From an uncultured Eubacterium sp. (GTDB lineage: Bacteria; Bacillota; Clostridia; Lachnospirales; Lachnospiraceae), in assembly GCA_949959185.1 (NCBI GenBank), contig CATLIX010000037.1, forward strand, positions 1 through 34,132: DNA of 34,132 bases. The letters are read 5' to 3'. The position numbers were made by a program, and so were the translations under genes. Positions within the stretch are counted from its first letter, which is position 1; each line of letters opens with the position of its first letter. Shown here in pieces: positions 7,992 to 18,072 of this stretch. The notes under the pieces were generated by a model. It was not told where the DNA came from. It did not search any database and was given only the letters and a program-made list of their open reading frames with translations.

Positions 7992-10457
7992 ATGCAGAAC
8001 AAGATGTTTGAAAAGGAAAAGTTTATTCAGGAGATTAAGGACAACGTAAAGAATCTTTACCGCAAGACGCTGGAGGAGGCTTCACAGCAGGAGGTATACC
8101 AGGCCGTATCTCAGGCAGTGAAGGAAGTGATTATCGACCAGTGGCTGGCAACCCAGAAAACCTTTGAAAAGGAAGACCCGAAGATTTTATATTACATGTC
8201 CATGGAATTTCTGATGGGCCGGGCTCTGGGAAATAACCTGATTAACCTGACTGCATACAAGGAAGTAAAAGAAGCACTGGAAGAAATCGGATTTGATCTG
8301 AATGTGATCGAAGACCAGGAGCCGGATCCGGCATTGGGAAACGGTGGTCTGGGAAGGCTTGCAGCATGTTTCATGGAATCTCTTGCAACTCTGGGCTATG
8401 GAGCATACGGATGCGGAATTCGCTATCGCTATGGACTGTTCCGCCAGAAAATTAAAGACGGATTTCAGATGGAAGAGCCGGATAACTGGCTGAAAGACGG
8501 TTATCCCTTTGAAATGCGCCGGCCGGAGCATACCTTCCAGGTAAAATTCGGAGGCTATGTGCGCTCAGAAGGAGACGCCAACGGTAAAACCAGATTTATC
8601 CATGAAGGATACCAGTCTGTCCGTGCGGTTCCCTACGATATGCCGGTGGTAGGTTACAACAACAATATGGTCAATGTGCTGATTGCATGGGATGCGGAGC
8701 CGGAAAAGTATTTTGAGCTGGACGCATTTGACAAGGGCGATTATAAAAAGGCAGTGGAGCAGGAAAATCTTGCCCGGAATCTGGTGGAAGTGCTCTATCC
8801 CAATGACAATCATATTCAGGGAAAAGAACTGCGCTTAAAGCAGCAGTATTTCTTTGTATCTGCCAGCGTACAGCGTGCAGTGGCCCGCTATAAAAAATAT
8901 CATACGGATTTGCACAAACTGCCGGAAAAAGTGGCAATTCAGTTAAATGATACCCACCCGACCGTGGCAGTGGCAGAACTGATGCGGATTCTTCTGGACG
9001 AGGAAAATATGGAATGGGAGGAAGCATGGGCAATTACCACCAGAACCTGCGCATATACCAACCATACCATTATGTCCGAAGCACTGGAAAAATGGCCCAT
9101 TGAGATTTTCTCCAGACTGCTGCCCAGAATTTATCAGATTATTGAGGAAATCAACCGCCGGTTTATCCTGGATATTGAGAAGAAATTCCCGGGAGACCGT
9201 TATAAAGTTCAGAAGATGGCGATTATTTACGATGGCCAGGTAAAAATGGCTCATCTTGCCATTGCAGCAGGCTGTTCCGTCAACGGTGTGGCAAGACTGC
9301 ATACGGAAATCCTGAAAAACCAGGAGTTGCATGAGTTCTATCAGATGTTTCCGGAGAAATTTAACAATAAGACCAACGGAATTACCCAGAGAAGATTCCT
9401 GTATCATGGCAATCCGCTGCTGGCCGAGTGGGTCAACAAGTATATCGGAAACGACTGGGTAACCAATCTGCCCCACCTGTCCAGACTGGCAGTTTACGCT
9501 GACGACGAAAAGGCACAGCAGGAATTTATGAACATCAAGTACCAGAATAAACTGCGTCTGGCAGCTTATATCCGTGAGCACAACGGAATCAATGTGGATC
9601 CGCGTTCCATTTTTGACGTACAGGTAAAACGTCTCCATGAGTACAAACGCCAGCTTCTGAATATTCTGCATGTGATGTACCTGTACAATAAAATCAAAGA
9701 ACATCCGGAAATGGATTTCTATCCCAGAACTTTTATTTTCGGGGCAAAGGCAGCGGCAGGCTACCGTATTGCCAAGCTGACCATCAAACTCATTAACAGC
9801 GTGGCAGAAATCATCAACAATGACGCTTCCATCAACGGAAAGCTCAAAGTGGTATTTATTGAAGACTACAAGGTATCTACCGCAGAATGGATTTTTGCAG
9901 CGGCAGATGTGTCGGAGCAGATTTCCACCGCCAGCAAGGAAGCCTCCGGAACCGGAAACATGAAATTTATGCTGAACGGTGCCGTTACACTGGGAACCAT
10001 GGATGGTGCAAACGTGGAAATTGTAGAAGAAGTGGGCGAAGAAAATGCCTTTATTTTCGGAATGAGCTCTCAGGAGGTCATTGAACATGAGCAGAAACGG
10101 GATTATGCCCCCATGCAGATATTCAACAGCGACCAGGATATCCGCCAGGTACTGATGCAGCTGATTAACGGAATGTATTCCCATAATGATACGGAACTGT
10201 TCCGTCCCCTGTACAATTCTCTGCTGAATACCCTGGATACCCAGTATGCGGATACCTATTTCATTCTGAAAGATTTCCGCTCCTATGTAAAAGCACAGGA
10301 AGAGGTGGAGCAGGCATACCGGGACGAGAAGAGATGGGCCAGAATGGCCATGCTGAATACGGCTCATTCCGGCAAGTTTACTTCTGACCGTACCATTCAG
10401 GAATATGTGGATGATATCTGGCATCTGGACAAAGTAAAAGTGGAACTGCCGAAATAA
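7992..10457 (+). CDS. glgP: Glycogen/maltodextrin phosphorylase
   Basis: The enzyme cleaves alpha-1,4-glucan ends with phosphate to give glucose 1-phosphate, using PLP. The protein has 821 residues, normal for GT35. YMSMEFLMGRALGNNL is near the N-terminus, followed by EPDPALGNGGLGRLAACFM, the DTHPT segment and the cofactor motif EASGTGNMKFMLNG, whose lysine (residue 658) should carry PLP. The start is MQNKMF at 7992, preceded by GAAGGAGATAGCA; an upstream in-frame ATG at 7905 lies inside ileS and is rejected. It begins 38 bp after ileS and may be partly co-transcribed with it. No other glycogen genes are adjacent. Confidence 0.96.
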   Translation: MQNKMFEKEKFIQEIKDNVKNLYRKTLEEASQQEVYQAVSQAVKEVIIDQWLATQKTFEKEDPKILYYMSMEFLMGRALGNNLINLTAYKEVKEALEEIGFDLNVIEDQEPDPALGNGGLGRLAACFMESLATLGYGAYGCGIRYRYGLFRQKIKDGFQMEEPDNWLKDGYPFEMRRPEHTFQVKFGGYVRSEGDANGKTRFIHEGYQSVRAVPYDMPVVGYNNNMVNVLIAWDAEPEKYFELDAFDKGDYKKAVEQENLARNLVEVLYPNDNHIQGKELRLKQQYFFVSASVQRAVARYKKYHTDLHKLPEKVAIQLNDTHPTVAVAELMRILLDEENMEWEEAWAITTRTCAYTNHTIMSEALEKWPIEIFSRLLPRIYQIIEEINRRFILDIEKKFPGDRYKVQKMAIIYDGQVKMAHLAIAAGCSVNGVARLHTEILKNQELHEFYQMFPEKFNNKTNGITQRRFLYHGNPLLAEWVNKYIGNDWVTNLPHLSRLAVYADDEKAQQEFMNIKYQNKLRLAAYIREHNGINVDPRSIFDVQVKRLHEYKRQLLNILHVMYLYNKIKEHPEMDFYPRTFIFGAKAAAGYRIAKLTIKLINSVAEIINNDASINGKLKVVFIEDYKVSTAEWIFAAADVSEQISTASKEASGTGNMKFMLNGAVTLGTMDGANVEIVEEVGEENAFIFGMSSQEVIEHEQKRDYAPMQIFNSDQDIRQVLMQLINGMYSHNDTELFRPLYNSLLNTLDTQYADTYFILKDFRSYVKAQEEVEQAYRDEKRWARMAMLNTAHSGKFTSDRTIQEYVDDIWHLDKVKVELPK

Positions 10458-10463
10458 GAACCT

Positions 10464-11492
10464 ATGAATAAATTACAGATAAAACATTCCCTGCTGCTGT
10501 TTCTGACTGCCTGTATCTGGGGCGTGGCTTTTGTGGCTCAGAGCGTGGGAATGGATTATGTGGGGCCGCTGACCTTTAACTGCGTCCGGTCCCTCCTGGG
10601 CGGCGCGGTACTGATTCCCTGTATCTGGTTTCTGGAAAAATACGGCAGCCGGGGCAGAAAGTCTGAAAACAGAGAACCGTGCCGGTCGGGACAGCCATTG
10701 GAAAGTAAGGTACAGTCGGGCATTACAGAAAAAATTTCTGACAGCAGGAAACTGGCAGCAGGAGGAATCCTCTGCGGCATTCTGCTGTGTCTGGCCACTA
10801 ATTTCCAGCAGGTGGGAATTGCCTACACCACAGTGGGGAAGGCAGGATTTATCACTGCCTTTTATATTGTGCTGGTTCCCATTCTGGGGCTGTTTTTCCA
10901 TAAGAAGTGCGGATGGACGCTGTGGGCCGGTGTAGTTCTGGCGCTGACAGGACTGTATTTTCTGTGTATGTCAGGTTCCGCCGGACAGAAGGTACAGGAA
11001 CGGTTAATTACAGGCATTCCCATTGGAAAAGGAGATTTTCTGGTATTTATCGGAGCGCTTCTGTTTTCAGTGCATATTCTGGTGATTGATTATTTTACGG
11101 AACGGGTGGATGGAGTAAAAATGTCCTGTATTCAGTTTTGGGTCTGCGGGTTGCTGTCGGGAATCGGGATGTTTCTGACAGAAGAGCCACGTCTGGCAGA
11201 TATTCTGGCAGCCTGGCAGCCCGTTCTGTACGCGGGGGTACTGTCCTGCGGAGTGGCCTATACCCTTCAGATTGTGGGGCAGAAGGGTATGAATCCCACG
11301 GTGGCGGCCCTGATACTCAGTCTGGAATCCGTGGTTTCCGTACTGGCAGGCCTGATACTGCTGGGACAGCATATGACCTGGCAGGAAACAACCGGGTGCG
11401 TGCTGATGTTTGCAGCCATTATTCTGGCGCAGATTCCCGGAAATTCCGTATCACGAAAGAAAGACCGGGAACCGGAGTCTGTACAAAAGTGA
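10464..11492 (+). CDS. EamA/DMT-family transporter
   Basis: This is a 342-residue inner-membrane protein with about ten predicted transmembrane helices in two EamA repeats (about 8-140 and 175-322). The first helix reads LLLFLTACIWGVAFVAQSVG, typical of the drug/metabolite transporter superfamily. A hydrophilic, charged insert of about 35 residues (about 58-93, SRGRKSENREPCRSGQ onward) interrupts the first repeat, and a basic tail closes the protein. Substrate is unknown. The start is only six bases after the glgP stop codon and has no clear ribosome binding site, which suggests translational coupling. Confidence 0.88.
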   Translation: MNKLQIKHSLLLFLTACIWGVAFVAQSVGMDYVGPLTFNCVRSLLGGAVLIPCIWFLEKYGSRGRKSENREPCRSGQPLESKVQSGITEKISDSRKLAAGGILCGILLCLATNFQQVGIAYTTVGKAGFITAFYIVLVPILGLFFHKKCGWTLWAGVVLALTGLYFLCMSGSAGQKVQERLITGIPIGKGDFLVFIGALLFSVHILVIDYFTERVDGVKMSCIQFWVCGLLSGIGMFLTEEPRLADILAAWQPVLYAGVLSCGVAYTLQIVGQKGMNPTVAALILSLESVVSVLAGLILLGQHMTWQETTGCVLMFAAIILAQIPGNSVSRKKDREPESVQK

Positions 11493-11537
11493 ACGGAGGA
11501 CAGAATCAACAGGAAGCAGCCGGAAAGAGAGGGTAAA

Positions 11538-12524
11538 ATGAAATCAGGAAGAATGTCCCACAGAATAAAAAGAAAAACCGCTCTGCTGCTGGCTTTTGCC
11601 CTGCTGGGAAGCACGGTCCTGGCAGGCTGCCAGGACAAAGAAGCATTGGAAAACCAGCAGGCATACCGGCAGCTTGGCATTAATAAACTGAGCGAAGGAA
11701 GTTATGAGGAAGCGGTGGAGGCCTTTCAGAAGGCTCTGGACCAGTCTCAGGCAGTGGTAGGAGATATGGAAATTGATATCTGCTATTATAAGGCCACAGC
11801 CCAGTACCGGGCCGGAGACATCGAAGGGGCTCTGACCACCTGCAAGGCCCTGATTGATTATAATAAAAAGGACGCCAAAGCCAGTTATCTGCGGGGCTGC
11901 ATTTATCTGAAAGAAGGGGACCAGGAAAAGGCCATGAAAGATTACCGGAACGCTTTTGAGAACAGCGGCGGTTATGAAATCTATGTGTCTGCCTGGGAGA
12001 ATCTCCGGAATGCAGGCTGTACGGCAGAAGCGGAGGAAGTGCTGAAAGAAGCATTGAAACAGAAGCCGGAAAAAGCTGCGGATTACCGGGAACGGGGCCA
12101 TATTTATCTGCTGCAGGGCGATTATGAGCAGGCGAAAAAGGAGTTGGACCAGGCCATCAATCAGGAGGATGTGAAAGCATTGCTTTATATGGCCCAGGTA
12201 TATGACGCAGAGGGCAATTCCAGTCAGGCCGACGCCCTGTATGAAAGCTATATTTCCAAAAATAATTCTGATGTGTCAACCCTTGTATCCCTGGGAGACG
12301 CCCAGATGGAGGCAGGTAATTACAGCCAGGCGCTGGATTTTTACCAGCAGGCATTGTCGGTGGAAAATCCTCCCAACGAGCAGCAGATTCGGCGCAATGA
12401 AGTCATTGCCTGTGAACAGATGCTGGATTTTGAGGGAGCCAGAGAAAAAATGTTGGCCTATCTGAAGGATTATCCGGAAGATGAACAGGCTCAGAGAGAA
12501 TATGTGTTTCTGCAGACCCGGTAA
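11538..12524 (+). CDS. Tetratricopeptide-repeat lipoprotein
   Basis: The protein has 328 residues. A basic N-terminus and hydrophobic segment lead to a lipobox, LAGC, with the lipidated cysteine at residue 31, so it should be anchored on the outer face of the membrane. About seven TPR-like units follow (about 40-320), for example YEEAVEAFQKALDQ, GDYEQAKKELDQAI and GNYSQALDFYQQAL. TPR proteins are scaffolds for protein contacts; the partner is unknown. GAGAGGG precedes the ATG at 11538. A second start five codons in (MSHRIK) is possible. It is the last gene of the run from ileS and ends at a strong bidirectional hairpin. Confidence 0.87.
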   Translation: MKSGRMSHRIKRKTALLLAFALLGSTVLAGCQDKEALENQQAYRQLGINKLSEGSYEEAVEAFQKALDQSQAVVGDMEIDICYYKATAQYRAGDIEGALTTCKALIDYNKKDAKASYLRGCIYLKEGDQEKAMKDYRNAFENSGGYEIYVSAWENLRNAGCTAEAEEVLKEALKQKPEKAADYRERGHIYLLQGDYEQAKKELDQAINQEDVKALLYMAQVYDAEGNSSQADALYESYISKNNSDVSTLVSLGDAQMEAGNYSQALDFYQQALSVENPPNEQQIRRNEVIACEQMLDFEGAREKMLAYLKDYPEDEQAQREYVFLQTR

Positions 12525-12525
12525 G

Positions 12526-12568
12526 AACAGGAGGCTGCCGTACTGAAATCAGTGCGGCAGCCTCCTGT

Positions 12569-12569
<1 letters not shown>
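12526..12569. terminator. Bidirectional terminator between the lipoprotein gene and the LacI-family gene
   Basis: An almost perfect 21-bp stem, AACAGGAGGCTGCCG...CGGCAGCCTCCTGTT, has a tiny loop and one U-G pair. T- and A-rich flanks suit termination in both directions. It begins two bases after one stop codon and overlaps the stop of the convergent gene. Confidence 0.85.
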
Positions 12570-13773
<1,204 letters not shown>

Positions 13774-13892
13774 AGCATATATAATCATAACATGCATACA
13801 AATAAAGCAGGGTTCCGGTGTTCCGAAGTATATCCTCAGAACACCGGTTCCGGAGAGGCAGATTTAAAAATAAGTAAAGGTGGGGCATTATC

Positions 13893-15176
13893 ATGAAAGA
13901 AACAAAAGTATTACTGGAAGAATTTGCAGCAAAGCAGCATCAGGAACGTCTGCAGGAGATATATGTGGACACAGGGGTACTGGACTGTCAGAACCGGCGT
14001 TATCAGGATGCAATTCACAAGTATGAAGAACTGTACGGAGCAGGGCCGGTGGAACTGTTCAGCGCACCGGGGCGAAGTGAAGTGGGAGGCAACCATACGG
14101 ACCATCAGCATGGAGAAGTGCTGGCGGCTTCCATCAATCTTGACGCCATTGCAGTGGTAAGCAAATCTCAGGAGCCTGTGATCAAACTCCTGTCTGACGG
14201 GTATCCCATGATTACCGTGGACCTTTCCAGCCTGGAAAAAAACAATGGGGAGGAAGGAACTTCCGCAGGGCTGATTCGGGGTATGGTGTACGGTCTTCAG
14301 AAAAACGGCCATAAAACCGGAGGATTTCAGGCATATGTGACCAGCGACGTGTTAAACGGTGCAGGCATGTCAAGTTCCGCAGCCTTTGAAGTTCTGGTGG
14401 GAACCATCATTTCCGGCCTGTATAACGAAATGTCCATCAGTCCGGTGGAAATTGCGCAGGTGGCACAGTATGCGGAAAATGTATATTTCGGAAAGCCCTG
14501 CGGCCTCATGGACCAGATGGCATGTTCCGTGGGCGGGCTGATACATATTGATTTTGCAGATCCGGAACATCCTGTTGTGGAAAAGGTGGAAGTGGATTTC
14601 AGCGCTTACAACCACAGTCTCTGTATTACGGATACCAAAGGTTCCCATGCGGACCTGACGGACGAGTATGCGCTGATTCCCCAGGAAATGAAGCTGGTGG
14701 CTGACTTTTTCGGAAAAGGGTTTCTGAGGGAAGTGAAAGCGGAAGAATTTTATAAAAAAATTCCGGAAATCCGCAGAACATGTGGCGACCGTCCCGTACT
14801 GCGGGCCCTTCATTTCTTCGAAGAAGACAAGCGGGTGGAAAAGGAAGTTTCCGCACTGAAAAAAGGGGATTTTCAGGGATTTCTGGATACGGTGCAGGAT
14901 TCCGGGAATTCTTCCTTCAAATATCTTCAGAATATCTATACCAATAAAGATGTGCAGAACCAGAGTGTTTCCATGGGCCTTGCAGTCAGTGACAGTATTC
15001 TTTCCGGCCATGGAATCAGCCGGGTGCATGGAGGCGGATTTGCCGGAACCATTCAGGCATTTGTGGCAGATGATTTTGTGGAAGAATACCGGAAAACACT
15101 GGATGGACTGTACGGAGAAGGTTCCTGCCATGTGCTGAAGGTAAGGCCTTTCGGCGGAATAAAAGTTCTGGACTGA
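13893..15176 (+). CDS. galK: Galactokinase
   Basis: The enzyme phosphorylates galactose to galactose 1-phosphate with ATP, the first Leloir step. It is a 427-residue GHMP kinase. The galactokinase signature appears in variant form as GRSEVGGNHTDHQHG (about 60-74). The ATP loop LNGAGMSSSAAFEV is at about 154-167, and the C-terminal GHMP motif HGGGFAGTIQAFV is at about 378-390. A 25-residue longer N-terminus and the G-N-H-T-D-H signature are typical of Firmicute GalK. AAGGTGGGG sets the start. galT follows 43 bp downstream, forming a galKT operon without galE or galM in view. Confidence 0.95.
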   Translation: MKETKVLLEEFAAKQHQERLQEIYVDTGVLDCQNRRYQDAIHKYEELYGAGPVELFSAPGRSEVGGNHTDHQHGEVLAASINLDAIAVVSKSQEPVIKLLSDGYPMITVDLSSLEKNNGEEGTSAGLIRGMVYGLQKNGHKTGGFQAYVTSDVLNGAGMSSSAAFEVLVGTIISGLYNEMSISPVEIAQVAQYAENVYFGKPCGLMDQMACSVGGLIHIDFADPEHPVVEKVEVDFSAYNHSLCITDTKGSHADLTDEYALIPQEMKLVADFFGKGFLREVKAEEFYKKIPEIRRTCGDRPVLRALHFFEEDKRVEKEVSALKKGDFQGFLDTVQDSGNSSFKYLQNIYTNKDVQNQSVSMGLAVSDSILSGHGISRVHGGGFAGTIQAFVADDFVEEYRKTLDGLYGEGSCHVLKVRPFGGIKVLD

Positions 15177-15219
15177 ACAGGAATCTGTGAGTATTGTCTG
15201 AAATAAGGAGGGAATTCTT

Positions 15220-16722
15220 ATGATAAATGAAGCAATTAAAAAACTGGTTTGTTATGGACTGGAGCGGGGACTGATTGGGGAAGAAGACATTATTTATACT
15301 ACCAATCAGCTTCTGGAAACCCTTAAAATAGAAGAATATGAGGAACCGCAGGAAATTTATCGGAATGTGGAACTGGAGCCGGTATTAAAAGAACTTCTGG
15401 ACTATGCGTATGAGCATGGGGTGCTGGAAGAAAACGGTGTGGTATACCGGGATTTGTTTGACACGAAGCTGATGGCAAAACTGATGCCCCGGCCCAGTGA
15501 AGTGATTGGGAGGTTCTGGGATATTTATTACCGGGACGGTGCCAGGGCAGCCACTGATTTCTACTATCAGTTAAGCCAGGACAGCGACTATATTCGCCGT
15601 TACCGGATTGCAAAAGATGTAAAATGGAAAGCGCAGACTCCTTACGGAGAACTGGATATCACCATCAACCTTTCCAAACCGGAGAAGGACCCGAAGGCCA
15701 TTGCAGCGGCGAAAAATGCGAAACAGAGCGGATATCCCAAATGTCTGCTGTGCGTGGAAAATGAGGGGTATGCGGGACGCATCAACCATCCTGCAAGGCA
15801 GAATCACCGGATTATTCCTGTGACCATTCAGGACAGCCGCTGGGGATTCCAGTATTCTCCCTATGTATATTATAATGAGCACTGTATCGTATTTAATTCT
15901 CAGCATATACCCATGAAAATTGAACATGGGACTTTCTGCAAACTGTTTGATTTTGTAAAACAGTTCCCCCACTACATCGTGGGCTCCAATGCAGATCTGC
16001 CCATTGTGGGAGGCTCTATTTTAAGCCATGATCATTTCCAGGGAGGGAGCTATGAATTTGCCATGGCCAAAGCTCCGGTCGAACGGGAATTTACAGTAAA
16101 AGGCTTTGAGGATGTAAAGGCCGGCATTGTAAAATGGCCCATGTCCGTGATTCGGATTGCCGGAGAAGATACGGAGCGCCTGATTGGACTGGCAGATAAG
16201 ATTCTGACATCCTGGAGAGGATATACGGATGAAGACGCATTTATTTTTGCAGAGACAGACGGGGAACCCCATAACACGATTACGCCTATTGCAAGAAAAC
16301 GGGGAGATTTATACGAACTGGATCTGGTGCTGCGCAATAACATCACCACAGAAGAACATCCTCTGGGCGTATACCATCCTCATGCAGAACTGCACCATAT
16401 CAAGAAAGAAAATATCGGCCTGATTGAGGTAATGGGCCTGGCGGTGCTTCCGGCACGTCTGAAAGACGAAATGGAGCGGCTGGCAGAGGCCATTGTAGAG
16501 AAAAAGGATATCCGTGCAGACGAAATCCTTGCAAAACATGCAGACTGGGTGGAAGAATTCCTTCCCGCATACGGAGAAATCACAGAGGACAATGTGATGG
16601 ATATACTGCAGAAGGAGATTGCCCTGGTGTTCAGCCAGGTGCTGGAACATGCAGGGGTCTATAAGAGAAACGAAGAAGGTCAGAAAGCCTTTGACCGGTT
16701 TGTGGAAAGCCTGAACAGGTAA
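15220..16722 (+). CDS. galT: UDP-glucose-hexose-1-phosphate uridylyltransferase, class II
   Basis: The enzyme exchanges UMP between UDP-glucose and galactose 1-phosphate. The protein has 500 residues, the length of the Firmicute class II GalT rather than the about 350-residue E. coli type. Visible conserved parts are the SGYPKCLLCVENEGYAGR segment, DLPIVGGSILSHDHFQGG (about 262-279) and the HPHAELHHIKKENIGLIEVM region near 388-407. The Zn-binding histidine triad of class I is not expected in this class. AAGGAGGG precedes the ATG. It is co-transcribed with galK and ends before a clear terminator. Confidence 0.95.
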   Translation: MINEAIKKLVCYGLERGLIGEEDIIYTTNQLLETLKIEEYEEPQEIYRNVELEPVLKELLDYAYEHGVLEENGVVYRDLFDTKLMAKLMPRPSEVIGRFWDIYYRDGARAATDFYYQLSQDSDYIRRYRIAKDVKWKAQTPYGELDITINLSKPEKDPKAIAAAKNAKQSGYPKCLLCVENEGYAGRINHPARQNHRIIPVTIQDSRWGFQYSPYVYYNEHCIVFNSQHIPMKIEHGTFCKLFDFVKQFPHYIVGSNADLPIVGGSILSHDHFQGGSYEFAMAKAPVEREFTVKGFEDVKAGIVKWPMSVIRIAGEDTERLIGLADKILTSWRGYTDEDAFIFAETDGEPHNTITPIARKRGDLYELDLVLRNNITTEEHPLGVYHPHAELHHIKKENIGLIEVMGLAVLPARLKDEMERLAEAIVEKKDIRADEILAKHADWVEEFLPAYGEITEDNVMDILQKEIALVFSQVLEHAGVYKRNEEGQKAFDRFVESLNR

Positions 16723-16800
16723 CAGGGGAGTGAGACATTTACAATATGCGGGCTATGTGCCTGTGGGGATGACAATGGTTTTAACTGTAATACGGTTTTG

Positions 16801-16834
16801 GGCAGGAGCGAATCAGGCTCCTGCCTTTGTTTTC
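16801..16834 (+). terminator. Terminator of galKT
   Basis: GGCAGGAGC (16801-16809) and GCTCCTGCC (16817-16825) make a 9-bp GC-rich stem followed by TTTGTTTTCTT. Confidence 0.85.
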
Positions 16835-17020
16835 TTATAGGAAAGAACTTGTCACGCTAAAGTGTGAAAGTGTCTTCCTATAAGAGAAAAGTAATATGCG
16901 CGCTCGTGCAACAGGTATTAGTCGCTAAAGTGACTGCACTCGGCGCAGCAAACCGTCCAGATCCCTCATTCATGAGGGATTCAGGGAGCTGATGCGGACC
17001 TGTCCGCTTCGGTCCTGAAT
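16833..17020 (+). repeat. Intergenic hairpin repeat, copy B
   Basis: Module 1 is the hairpin TCTTATAGGAA / TTCCTATAAGA (16833-16885), enclosing GTCACGCTAAAGTGTGAAAG. A divergent middle part follows. Module 3 starts AGCAAACCGTCCAG (16947), has the small inverted repeat TCCCTCAT / ATGAGGGA, and ends with GCGGACC / TGTCCGC hairpin sequence (16994-17007). It fills the whole space from the galT terminator to the stop codon of the convergent DUF134-NifX gene. Confidence 0.7.
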
Positions 17021-17761
17021 TTAGTGGCAGCTTTCCGAACCGCAGCCGTGATTTCCGCAGTCATGACCGTCTTCGTGGGAGTGATGGCTGCATACGGTGT
17101 CGGGGTCATAGACGAGCTGTCCCTTTAAGAAAGATTCTACCTGAGCGTCAGCGTCTCCGGTAGCTCCGGGATAAAGTTCAATTCCGGCTTCTGCCAGGGC
17201 ATTTCTTGCGCCGCCGCCAATTCCGCCGCAAATCAGTACATCCACGCCGCCGCCGAATAAAAAGCCTGCCAGAGCGCCGTGGCCCTGTCCGTTGGTGTCC
17301 ACAATTTCGGAAGAAACAATCGTTCCGTTTTCCACTTCATACACTTTAAACTGGCTGGTGTGTCCAAAATGCTGGAATACCTGTCCATTTTCGTAAGTAA
17401 CTGCAATTTTCATAATAGATTCTCCTTTTTTTCTGTTCTGACAGTTTTTCAGGCAGTTTTGGCCGGGACAGAGCTGATAACTGCCGCCTGAGATGGTAAG
17501 GGGAAATCCTTCCACCAGGAAACGGGCCAGCTTCCGGCGTGCCTGTGTGTACAGGGCCTGTATGGTAGTGCGTCCGGTATTCATCTGTGCGGCAGCTTCC
17601 TGCTGGGTGAGCCCCTGATAATCCAGCAGGCGGATTACCTCATATTCTTCAATACTGAGCTGCAGTCCCCGGCAGTCTGCAGAATGTGGGGGATTTCCCG
17701 CGTAAAAACAGGTGCAGGCCGGCATACGGCATACACGCCTTGGTTTGCTGGGACGTGCCAT
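17021..17761 (-). CDS. DUF134 DNA-binding domain fused to a NifX/NafY-like Fe-Mo cofactor domain
   Basis: The protein has 246 residues. Residues 1-105 match the DUF134 family: MARPSKPRRVCRMP, a Cys-rich patch, then a sigma-70-region-4-like helix-turn-helix (LTQQEAAAQMNTGRTTIQAL). A Cys-rich linker follows. From about residue 117 there is a dinitrogenase iron-molybdenum cofactor/NifX-type domain (MKIAVTYENGQVFQHFGHT, then GGGVDVLICGGIGGGARNAL). The C-terminus is rich in His and Cys and probably binds metal. AGGAGG sets the start at 17761, and a strong promoter lies just upstream. Related proteins often neighbour Mrp/NBP35-type ATPases in other genomes; none is seen here. Role: probably a metal- or Fe-S-linked regulator (inference). 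Confidence 0.88.
   Translation of the reverse strand: MARPSKPRRVCRMPACTCFYAGNPPHSADCRGLQLSIEEYEVIRLLDYQGLTQQEAAAQMNTGRTTIQALYTQARRKLARFLVEGFPLTISGGSYQLCPGQNCLKNCQNRKKGESIMKIAVTYENGQVFQHFGHTSQFKVYEVENGTIVSSEIVDTNGQGHGALAGFLFGGGVDVLICGGIGGGARNALAEAGIELYPGATGDADAQVESFLKGQLVYDPDTVCSHHSHEDGHDCGNHGCGSESCH
17413..17428 (-). promoter_or_regulatory. Internal ribosome binding site and start for the NifX-like domain
   Basis: Within the fused gene, AAAGGAGAATCTATT directly precedes an in-frame ATG (17411-17413) that begins MKIAVTY. This is a textbook start for a free 131-residue NifX-like protein, so the gene may make two products or be a recent fusion of two adjacent genes. Confidence 0.55.
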
Positions 17762-17795
17762 AATGATTTCCTCCTGAGTTCTGTCTGATAAGAAC

Positions 17796-17824
17796 AGTAT
17801 ACAGAAGTTATTAACATATGTCAA
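17796..17824 (-). promoter_or_regulatory. Promoter of the DUF134-NifX gene
   Basis: On the minus strand TTGACA (17819-17824) and TATACT (17796-17801) are 17 bp apart. The start codon is about 35 bases further on. Confidence 0.82.
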
Positions 17825-17851
17825 TAATTAGTCGCCGGAAACTTTTTAGAT

Positions 17852-17976
17852 GAAATTTATTGCTGCGAAATCCGCTCGCGCGCGAAGAATGCGCCTGCGC
17901 AGCAAACCGTCCAGGTCCCTCATGATGAGGGATTCAGGGAGTTGAAGCGGACCTGTCCGCTTTGTTCTTTACATAG
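17852..17976 (+). repeat. Intergenic hairpin repeat, copy C, between two divergent promoters
   Basis: It holds module 2 in short form (GAAATTTATTGCTGCG then AAATCCGCTCGCGCGCG) and a small AATGCGC / GCGCA hairpin. Module 3 follows from AGCAAACCGTCCAGGTCCCT (17901) to AAGCGGAC / GTCCGCTT (17945-17962). It begins about 28 bp beyond the -35 of the minus-strand promoter, and its right edge overlaps the -35 of the hflX promoter. Confidence 0.7.
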
Positions 17977-17996
17977 GGCCGGAATATTGTTATACT
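17968..17996 (+). promoter_or_regulatory. Promoter of the hflX operon
   Basis: TTTACA (17968-17973) and TATACT (17991-17996) are separated by 17 bp, about 75 bases before the hflX ATG. The -35 box is part of the repeat end TTCTTTACATAGG. Confidence 0.65.
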
Positions 17997-18072
17997 TTTA
18001 TGCAACCCAACCCTTCATTTGTATTCTGCAGGATTCTGCGGGAAACACATTGCCGAGCAAAGGAGGAATATT

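Noticed and set aside
8943-10424. 493-codon open frame on the minus strand opposite glycogen phosphorylase
   Set aside because: It lies entirely antisense to a clear glgP, has no domain pattern and no ribosome binding site; it is a codon-bias shadow.
11067-11680. Minus-strand frames across the EamA and lipoprotein genes
   Set aside because: They overlap genes with clear membrane or lipobox features on the other strand and show none of their own.
16833-17976. CRISPR array
   Set aside because: The repeats are modular, unevenly spaced, variable in length and hairpin-based, with no regular spacers and no cas genes.
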